NCBI RefSeq assembly: GCF_026619415.1
Contig: NZ_JAOVZR010000001.1
Location: 4,200,501 to 4,264,500 of the forward strand
Direction of reading: 5' to 3'
Source: Hoeflea algicola
GTDB lineage: Bacteria; Pseudomonadota; Alphaproteobacteria; Rhizobiales; Rhizobiaceae
DNA length: 64,000 bases
Positions 58,232 through 64,000 of this stretch are shown here, piece by piece. The notes beneath the pieces are model-generated. The model did not search any database and was not told where the DNA came from. It saw only the letters and a program-made list of their open reading frames with translations. Made by a program: the position numbers and the translations under genes. The stretch's first letter is position 1; each line of letters begins with the position of its first letter.

Positions 58232-59692
58232 ATGAAGGAACTGGTCAAAGGGTCTGACCGCTATCGCCATTTCATTGATGGCGAATGGGTAGATTCGACC
58301 GTCAAGGAATGGATCGAGGTCGAAAACCCCGCAACTGAAGAAATCATTGCCTCGGTGCCACGCGGCAGCGAAGCAGACGCGGACCGGGCGGTGTCTGCCG
58401 CATGGCGGGCACAGCCCGAATGGGAAGCGTTGCCGCCCATCCAGCGCGCCGAACTGCTCAAGCGACTGGCCCGGCTGATCCTTCAGAACCGCGAACGGTT
58501 GGCGCAGGTCGTCATCGCAGAGCAGGGCAAGCCCTTGGCTGAAGCCCGTGGCGAAATCGAGGGGGCCGCTCTCTATCTCACCTATGCGGCCGAAGACGCC
58601 CGCCGTGTCACTGGCGACATCATTCCCTCCGATAACCCGAATGAACAGATCTGGATCCAGAAGGTCGCGCACGGCGTTGTCGTCGCACTGACCGCCTGGA
58701 ATTATCCCGCGGCGCTGATGACGCGCAAGATCGGGCCGGCGTTGCTGGCCGGTAACACCGTGGTGGTCAAGTCCCATGAGGGCACGCCGCTGTCGAGTTT
58801 CGAGATTGCCCAGCTCGCACTCGAAGCCGGGTTTCCCGCCGGTGTCATCAATGTTGTCTCCGGCACCGGTGAAGGCATTGGCCAGGCGCTGGTCAAGCAT
58901 CCCTATACGCGGCTTATCACGCTTACCGGCAGTGTTCGCGCCGGCAAGGCAATCTTCCGCTCGGCTGCCGACGATCTCAAGGTGCTGCGGCTGGAGCTGG
59001 GCGGCAAGGCGCCGTTTGTTGTTGCCGAAGATGCCGATATCGCCTCTGCGGTCAACGCGGCCGTGTTGTCGCGGTTCGAAAATTGCGGCCAGATCTGTAT
59101 CTGCAACGAGCGCATGTATGTGCACGAAAAGATTGCCGACGAGTTCACCGAACGCTTCATCAAGGCGGTCGAGGCGCTCAAGGTGGGTGATCCGCGCGAG
59201 CTCGTTGATATTGGTCCCAAGTTCAGCGGCGACGAGCTTGGCAAGGTCGAGGCAATGGTTGGGCGTGCGATGGATGCCGGCGCGGAGCTTCTTACCGGCG
59301 GCAAGCGGCTGACTGATGGTGCGTTCTCGCGCGGCCACTGGTTCCAGCCGACGGTTCTCGGCGTCGACAACAATGCCATGGAGATCATGCAGGACGAGGT
59401 TTTCGGCCCGGTCGTGCCGATCATGCGCGTCGGTGATTTCGATGAAGCCATGCGGCTTGCCAATGAGAGCCGCTACGGCCTGTCAGCCTATGTCTTCACC
59501 AAGGACATGCGCCGCATCATGCGGCTGTCGCGCGAGCTGAAATTCGGCGAGATCTACGTCAATCGCTCCGGCGGAGACGTGGTCCAGGCCCACCATGCCG
59601 GCATGCGCGACAGCGGCATCGGCGGCGAGGATGGCAAATACGGCCTCGAAGGCTATTTCCAGAAAAAGACCATGTATCTGAACTTCAATTGA
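58232..59692 (+). CDS. NAD-dependent aldehyde dehydrogenase, AldA-like
   Basis: The 486-residue protein has SNPNEQIWIQKVAHGVVVALTAWNYPAAL (cofactor), TGSVRAGK and KVLRLELGGKAPFVVAEDADI (catalytic Glu), and the active-site Cys in FENCGQICICNERMYV, with C-terminal YGLSAYVFTKD. Sequence is closest in style to E. coli AldA lactaldehyde/glycolaldehyde dehydrogenase. In the cluster it may oxidise an aldehyde acid such as alpha-ketoglutarate semialdehyde. A TTG at 58223 has AGGAG at better spacing, so the true start may be three codons earlier. Confidence 0.9.
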   Translation: MKELVKGSDRYRHFIDGEWVDSTVKEWIEVENPATEEIIASVPRGSEADADRAVSAAWRAQPEWEALPPIQRAELLKRLARLILQNRERLAQVVIAEQGKPLAEARGEIEGAALYLTYAAEDARRVTGDIIPSDNPNEQIWIQKVAHGVVVALTAWNYPAALMTRKIGPALLAGNTVVVKSHEGTPLSSFEIAQLALEAGFPAGVINVVSGTGEGIGQALVKHPYTRLITLTGSVRAGKAIFRSAADDLKVLRLELGGKAPFVVAEDADIASAVNAAVLSRFENCGQICICNERMYVHEKIADEFTERFIKAVEALKVGDPRELVDIGPKFSGDELGKVEAMVGRAMDAGAELLTGGKRLTDGAFSRGHWFQPTVLGVDNNAMEIMQDEVFGPVVPIMRVGDFDEAMRLANESRYGLSAYVFTKDMRRIMRLSRELKFGEIYVNRSGGDVVQAHHAGMRDSGIGGEDGKYGLEGYFQKKTMYLNFN

Positions 59693-59699
59693 TGCCTGT

Positions 59700-59775
59700 C
59701 GTGCTCGAATGGGTTCATTCGAGCACGATGCCGAAAAGATGAATTAAGGCCGGCGGAATTGCTCCCGTCGGCCTT
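59700..59775. terminator. Two hairpins between convergent AldA-like and SDR genes
   Basis: CGTGCTCGAATG with CATTCGAGCACG (59700-59727) is a perfect 12-bp stem. AAGGCCGGCGG with CCGTCGGCCTT (59746-59775, one mismatch) follows and ends in TTT, a plausible terminator for the plus-strand gene; the first may serve stability or the minus strand. Confidence 0.65.
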
Positions 59776-59791
59776 TCAATGTCTCGGCGGC

Positions 59792-60577
59792 TTATTCGGG
59801 TTGCGATGCGTAGGATGTGTAGGCTGAGGTTGCCAGCCAGCCGCAGTCGACCGGCAGCACAACCCCGGTTATCGCCGAGGCCGCGTCGGAGCACAGGAAG
59901 AACACCGCTTCAGCGACGTCGGTGGGCTCCACCAGCCGCTTGATTGCCGATTTGTCGAGGATCGCCTGGGGGTCGCGGACCCCGGCATCGATCCGCGCCT
60001 GCATGGCCGGCGTCCGGGTGTAGCCCGGGGCCACCGCATTGACCCTAACACCCGAAGGGCCGAAATCGGCGGCCATGGTCTCGGTCATGGATTTGAGCGC
60101 AACCTTGGCAGGCGCATAGGCCGGTTGCGGTGAGGCACGGTACGTGGTCAGCGAGCACATGTTGATGATGCTGCCCGACCCGGCCGCCATCATCCGGCGG
60201 CCGAAAGCCTGGTTGATCAGCAGCGTGCCGCGGACATTGATCCGCCAAACCGTATCGAATTCCTCAACCGGCATATCGGTGAAGCGAATGCCGTTCTGCA
60301 GGATTCCACCCGAGTTGACGACGGCGTCGACGCGGGCGTGTTGCTCATAGGCGCCTGTGGTAAACGCGGTGACGCTGGCCTCCTCGCCGAGATCGAGCGG
60401 CAGCACGCTGGCTGACGCGGCGCCGGCTTCGCGAGCGGCTTCTGCTGCCGTTTCGCCGCCGCGTTCATTGATGTCGCCGATCACGATATTCCATCCGGCG
60501 CGCGCAAACCGCATCACGCTGGCTTCGCCAATTCCGCTGGCACCACCGGTTACGACGGCTGTCTTGGTTAGGGTCAC
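59792..60577 (-). CDS. Short-chain dehydrogenase/reductase
   Basis: The 261-residue classical SDR has NAD-binding VVTGGASGIGEASVMRFARAG, LDLGEEASV, a modified VNSGG (usually NNAGG), IINMCSL with the catalytic Ser, and YAPAKVAL with Tyr-x-x-x-Lys. Likely oxidises or reduces a sugar acid. The GTG start is preceded by AAAGGAG. It ends near the convergent hairpins; its promoter region carries the GntR-type sites. Confidence 0.9.
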   Translation of the reverse strand: MTLTKTAVVTGGASGIGEASVMRFARAGWNIVIGDINERGGETAAEAAREAGAASASVLPLDLGEEASVTAFTTGAYEQHARVDAVVNSGGILQNGIRFTDMPVEEFDTVWRINVRGTLLINQAFGRRMMAAGSGSIINMCSLTTYRASPQPAYAPAKVALKSMTETMAADFGPSGVRVNAVAPGYTRTPAMQARIDAGVRDPQAILDKSAIKRLVEPTDVAEAVFFLCSDAASAITGVVLPVDCGWLATSAYTSYASQPE

Positions 60578-61103
60578 ACGGGTCTCCTTTTATATTCCCC
60601 GCAGGTCGTCAATCGCCGCAGGGGGCTCTCTGTAGGTTGGTTGTTACTGGTGGCGCTAAGCCCTGTCCGCTTTATCGTTGATCGCAACAGGTGTTCCGCT
60701 TCAGGGTGATGGCGCTTGGAAGGGAATTGGTCGCACCTCGGTAGGTTTGGCAATAGTAGATTGTCAGCAATCTATCGTGATTGTGAATCGAGCGCCACCA
60801 TAATCTAATTTTGGCAATCGATAATCAATTGTTGACAATCGACCGGTGAAGCGCTCACATTGCTGAAGCAGCCACGTTAGATTTCAACGGGCGCGATAAT
60901 AATGAGCTGCCAAGAAATGGCGGCAGGGAACAACATGAGGGGGGATCAAATGCAGGATTGCGCTACAACTGTGCCTTTTGGCAGCGCCAATCGCCCCTAT
61001 GAAGTTAGTGGTGCAGTGGGCTCACCTCTCCCTTTGGTATTGTTGGCTGGTGTCGTATGAACGGCGTAACCGACTGCAATTACCAAAAAGGACATGAACA
61101 ATC
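60578..61103. other. 526-bp intergenic regulatory region between SDR and GntR genes
   Basis: It is AT-rich in 60740-60850, holding the two operator-like sites. A 52-codon frame (60902-61060, starting MSCQEMAAGN) is present but has no ribosome-binding site worth the name and no recognised similarity, so it is not called. No RNA gene or repeat is evident. Confidence 0.6.
60759..60840. promoter_or_regulatory. Two GntR-type operators, GATTGTCAGCAATC and CAATTGTTGACAATC
   Basis: GATTGTCAGCAATC (60759-60772) has arms GATTG/CAATC. CAATTGTTGACAATC (60826-60840) is its close relative on the opposite strand, with core TTGTCAACAAT. FadR/VanR-type GntR regulators bind this class. Divergent position between SDR and GntR genes suggests autoregulation and control of the SDR gene. 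Confidence 0.65.
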
Positions 61104-61805
61104 ATGACTGGTCTCGAAAGCCTCAAGACAAAGGATCGGCTTCTCGGTCGCCAGGCGGCCAACAGCATCCGCCGTCAGATCGTCAACGGCACGATGCCGC
61201 CTGCCCACAGGCTGCTTGAAACCGATCTCGCCCGCACGCTCGAAGTCAGCCGTGGCACCATCCGATCAGCTCTGATGCAGCTGACCGAAGAGGGCCTGGT
61301 GAGCCAGGTCGCCTTCACCAAGTGGGAAGTGGCACCCGCCTCGGTCCATGAGGCATGGGAACTCTATACATTGCGCGCCGTCCTCGAAGGCCTTGCTGCT
61401 CGGCTGGCCTCGGAACGCGCCACTCCGGAAAGCCGGGCCGAACTGGAAAAGGCCTTTGACGCTCTCGAGGCTGCCGCCAAGACCGAAAACCGTGAGGAAA
61501 TCATCGATGCGGATTTCGATCTGCACCGGGTGTTGGTCGGCATGTCCGGCCATCGTCGTCTTGTCCGCGAGCATGAGAAGCTGATCCAGCAGGTACGCTT
61601 TCAGATGACCCATATCGGGCTGACAGCGCGCGACTTCCATCATCTTCTCGAAGACCACCGCGCTCTCAAGGATGCCGTCATCAGCGGCGATGCCGTCCGG
61701 GCCGCGGAACTCGCAACCAGTCATAATAGCGCTGAGGTGGAGCGCCTTCTGGCCGCGGGGGCCAGTGAGAAATCCGCAGATACAGGCCGGGAAAATCCGG
61801 GCTAA
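61104..61805 (+). CDS. GntR-family (FadR/FCD-type) transcriptional regulator
   Basis: The 233-residue protein has winged helix IRRQIVNGTMPPAHRLLETDLARTLEVSRGTIRSALMQL and a C-terminal FCD effector domain (ADFDLHRVLVGMSGHRRLV with Asp and His metal ligands, HHLLEDHRALKDAVISGDA). Genes of this type sense sugar acids or metabolites of the adjacent pathway. Adjacent dyads at 60759 and 60826 fit self-regulation. It precedes the TRAP genes by 20 bp, so probably cotranscribed. Confidence 0.9.
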   Translation: MTGLESLKTKDRLLGRQAANSIRRQIVNGTMPPAHRLLETDLARTLEVSRGTIRSALMQLTEEGLVSQVAFTKWEVAPASVHEAWELYTLRAVLEGLAARLASERATPESRAELEKAFDALEAAAKTENREEIIDADFDLHRVLVGMSGHRRLVREHEKLIQQVRFQMTHIGLTARDFHHLLEDHRALKDAVISGDAVRAAELATSHNSAEVERLLAAGASEKSADTGRENPG

Positions 61806-61825
61806 CGTCAACCAAGGAGAGCAAA

Positions 61826-62848
61826 GTGAAAAACAGCAAGCAAGGTATTCACAACGTTACGCGCAGAACACTTCTCGCAGCCTCCGGTGCAGCTTTGGCG
61901 GCACCCGCACTGTCACGGGTTTCGTTCGCGCAGGACAAGAAGGTCATCCGCATCTCGACACCTGCCGCAAATGCGGAATGGCAGGCCAAGGGACTGATGA
62001 AGTTCAAGGAACTGGTCGAGGCCGCAGCGCCGTCACTGGAAGTCCAGGTTCACCTCAATGCGACGCTGTTTGACCAGGGCACCGAAATCGCCGCCATGCA
62101 GCGCGGCAATCTCGAGGTCGGCATGATCTCGCCGCAGGACGTAGCCAGCTACATTCCCGAATATTCGGTCTTCACTGCCGGCTACCTGCTGCGTGACGCC
62201 GCCCACATGCACAAGGTGTTTGGTGACAGCGACGTCGGCAAGGAATACCGCGGACGTGTTTCCAAGGAGATGGACGTCACCATTCTCGGTTCGCAATATC
62301 TCGGCACACGCCACGTGATCCTGCGCAAGGCCAAGGATGTTAAGACACCGGCCGACCTCGCCGGCCTCAAGCTGCGCGTTCCCGGTTCCGATACCTGGCA
62401 GTTCCTGGGCAGCGCGCTCGGCGCAAACCCGACTCCGATTGCCTTTGACGAGGTTTATCTGGCACTCTCGACGGGTACGGTCGATGGCCTTGAAAACCCC
62501 ATTGGCGACATGCTCGCTGCCAAGTTCTATGAAGTCAGCGAACAGCTCGTCCTCACCGCCCACATGGTCGCGCCGCTGTTCTTCGCCATGTCCAACTCGT
62601 TCTGGGATGGGTTGACTGACGAGGAAAAGAAGGCGGTAAGCGATGCGGTTGCCGCACAGTCGACCTTGGTCGATGAAGGCACCCTCGCCACAGAAGCCGA
62701 AGGCACCAGCCTGCTCGAATCCAATGGCCTGAAAGTCACCACGCCGGATCTCGAAGCCTTCCGCAAGCATGTCCAGGGTGTCTATCTGGAAAGTGATTAT
62801 GCCAAGGAATGGCCCGCTGGGCTGATCGACCGCATCAACGCGCTGTAA
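61826..62848 (+). CDS. TRAP transporter substrate-binding protein DctP (second system)
   Basis: The 340-residue periplasmic protein has a Tat-type signal (TRRTLLAASGAALAAPALSRVSFA), unlike the Sec signal of the earlier DctP. VIRISTPAANAEWQAKGL begins the mature part, and LAGLKLRVPGSDTWQFLGSALGANPTPIAFDEVYLAL carries the ligand-carboxylate Arg region. The GTG start follows AAGGAGAG. Ligand is likely the sugar acid degraded by the cluster. Confidence 0.9.
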   Translation: MKNSKQGIHNVTRRTLLAASGAALAAPALSRVSFAQDKKVIRISTPAANAEWQAKGLMKFKELVEAAAPSLEVQVHLNATLFDQGTEIAAMQRGNLEVGMISPQDVASYIPEYSVFTAGYLLRDAAHMHKVFGDSDVGKEYRGRVSKEMDVTILGSQYLGTRHVILRKAKDVKTPADLAGLKLRVPGSDTWQFLGSALGANPTPIAFDEVYLALSTGTVDGLENPIGDMLAAKFYEVSEQLVLTAHMVAPLFFAMSNSFWDGLTDEEKKAVSDAVAAQSTLVDEGTLATEAEGTSLLESNGLKVTTPDLEAFRKHVQGVYLESDYAKEWPAGLIDRINAL

Positions 62849-62889
62849 GGCGCCGCAGAAGCTCAATCGGTAACAATCTCAGTATGACG

Positions 62890-62910
62890 CCACGGCCATC
62901 ATGGCCGTGG
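62890..62910 (+). other. Perfect hairpin between dctP and dctQ of the second TRAP system
   Basis: CCACGGCCAT and ATGGCCGTGG flank a single C, giving a strong 10-bp dyad just downstream of the binding-protein stop. Similar placement after dctP at 44702 and after frcB. Confidence 0.55.
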
Positions 62911-62931
62911 CGCAGCTACCGGAGTGGCAGG

Positions 62932-63414
62932 GTGATCAAAAAATTCTGGGGGTTTGTGACCAAGTCGGCGGAGGTCTTTTGTGTCCTCGGCTTCGCCGCA
63001 TTGTTCACCATTTTCATTGTGCAAGTATTCTTCCGTTATGTGCTCAACGACCCATTGTCCTGGACACAGGAAGTTGCCGGCATGCTTTACGTGTGGATTG
63101 TCTGTGTGGGCTCAGCGACCATCGTCAAGGAGCGCGAACATGTTTCGTTCGATCTGCTGTACGAAAGCGTCAGCCCTCACAAGCGCAGGATTTTGGCACT
63201 GCTGGGCACCGGACTGATCCTCATCATCCTGCTTGTCTCAGCCTATGGCAATTACGACTACATCGCGTTTACCGCGCGCCAGAAGTCGCCGACGCTGCGG
63301 CTTCCAATGACCATGGTCTTCGGCGCTTTCGGTGTTTTCCTGGTGCTTCTAATCGTCAACTCGGCAGTTCGTATCCATCGCCTTGTGCGGGGCGACTGGG
63401 AACGGGAACTGTAA
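62932..63414 (+). CDS. TRAP transporter small permease DctQ (second system)
   Basis: The 160-residue protein has four helices: VFCVLGFAALFTIFIVQVFFRYVLN, the DctQ core, then WTQEVAGMLYVWIVCVGSATIVK. I prefer the GTG at 62932, seven bases after GGAG; upstream ATG 62884 lies before the hairpin. Stop is two bases before dctM. Confidence 0.88.
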   Translation: MIKKFWGFVTKSAEVFCVLGFAALFTIFIVQVFFRYVLNDPLSWTQEVAGMLYVWIVCVGSATIVKEREHVSFDLLYESVSPHKRRILALLGTGLILIILLVSAYGNYDYIAFTARQKSPTLRLPMTMVFGAFGVFLVLLIVNSAVRIHRLVRGDWEREL

Positions 63415-63415
63415 A

Positions 63416-64000
63416 ATGAGTTTTGCTGCAGCTTTTATGATGGTGCTGTTCCTTGTGGCCGGCGGCATCGGCGTGCCGATCGGTTTCGCCATGATTGTCA
63501 GCGGGTTTGGCTATCTTCTGATTACCGGCAGCGATCTCGGACTGGTTGCCGCACAGGGCATCAATGGACTGTTTTCGTCTTTCATTCTTCTCGCGGTCCC
63601 GCTTTTCATTTTTGCCGCCGAAGTGATGACCTCCTCGAGTATTTCCAACCGTCTGCTGCAATTTGTGATCCTGATTGTTGGTCGGGTGCGCGGCGGGCTG
63701 GCCTATGTCAACATCATCGTCAGCATCATCTTCGCCGGCATGAGCGGCAGCGCGCTGGCCGACGCCGCCGGTCCGGGCAAGTTGATGATCGACATGATGA
63801 CGCGCGACAACCGTTATCCGCGTGCCTTTGCCGGCGCGTTGACGGCTGCCTCGGCAACCATCGGGCCGATCATCCCGCCGTCAATTCCGATGGTGATCTA
63901 TGGCGCGATCTCGGGAACATCGATCGGCGCGCTGTTTCTCGCCGGCATCATTCCCGGATTGCTGATGGGGCTGGTGCTGGCGATCCAGACCTTCATCGTC
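63416..64000 (+). CDS. TRAP transporter large permease DctM (second system), cut by window end
   Basis: 195 residues are visible; the gene continues beyond the window. MSFAAAFMMVLFLVAGGIGVPIGFAMIVSG begins the family N-terminus, and SGSALADAAGPGKLMIDMM and ASATIGPIIPPSIPMVIYG are the DctM motifs. ATG 63416 starts two bases after the dctQ stop, in GTAAAATG. Confidence 0.92.
   Translation, partial: MSFAAAFMMVLFLVAGGIGVPIGFAMIVSGFGYLLITGSDLGLVAAQGINGLFSSFILLAVPLFIFAAEVMTSSSISNRLLQFVILIVGRVRGGLAYVNIIVSIIFAGMSGSALADAAGPGKLMIDMMTRDNRYPRAFAGALTAASATIGPIIPPSIPMVIYGAISGTSIGALFLAGIIPGLLMGLVLAIQTFIV

Noticed and set aside
60902..61060. 52-codon frame beginning MSCQEMAAGN
   Set aside because: No convincing ribosome-binding site, no similarity, placed in a regulatory gap; too weak to call a gene.

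Overview
The window reads as chromosomal DNA of a Rhizobiales alphaproteobacterium (Rhizobiaceae/Hoeflea-like is my guess). The basis is high GC, a BcsN-type cellulose gene, an frcRBCAK-type fructose system, a sitABCD operon behind a 17-bp palindrome, a liv operon carrying a DUF6867-type gene, and an alphaproteobacterial ccoNOQP cluster. I saw no tRNA, rRNA, CRISPR array, insertion sequence, phage gene or replication origin.

Layout. 1-4.4 kb: end of a cellulose operon (bcsB cut by the window edge and frameshifted, a TPR gene, bcsN). 4.4-9.0 kb, minus strand: glycine cleavage gcvTHP behind a tandem glycine riboswitch. 9.1-12.7 kb: sitABCD Mn/Fe importer with a Mur-like palindrome. 12.8-17.9 kb: ROK regulator divergent from the fructose ABC transporter and kinase (frcBCAK). 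18-23.6 kb: branched-chain amino-acid transport (livJ, DUF6867, livFGMH).

23.7-31.4 kb: an accessory, partly AT-rich, minus-strand glycan or metabolite modification island. It holds two paralogous glycosyltransferases, a dioxygenase relic, a TylF-like methyltransferase, an FAD oxidoreductase, a two-domain methyltransferase broken by a frameshift, a WbqC-like protein and a CmcI-like protein with a frameshifted tail. 31.5-41.5 kb: mixed metabolism (enolase-superfamily dehydratase, VOC protein, rpe, NCS2 purine permease, LysR, YaiI, an arginase/ornithine cyclodeaminase operon with an amidinohydrolase relic between the two genes, Lrp regulator, MipA-like porin).

41.5-47.5 kb: sugar-acid module (enolase-superfamily enzyme, TRAP transporter, gluconokinase, divergent LacI regulator with a clear operator). 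47.7-52.9 kb: cbb3 oxidase (ccoNOQP, ccoS, DUF2189, small proteins) under an NsrR-like Rrf2 regulator. 53.9-64.0 kb: a second sugar-acid cluster (UxaA/GarD-type dehydratase, tautomerase, two DapA-like lyases, AldA-like dehydrogenase, SDR, GntR regulator, TRAP transporter cut by the window end). Similar GATTGYTGACAATC-like palindromes recur in several of its promoters, suggesting one local GntR regulon.

Four genes have reading-frame problems (bcsB, frcK start, two methyltransferase-family genes). At least three lie at short G/C runs, so assembly indels are a serious alternative to true decay.
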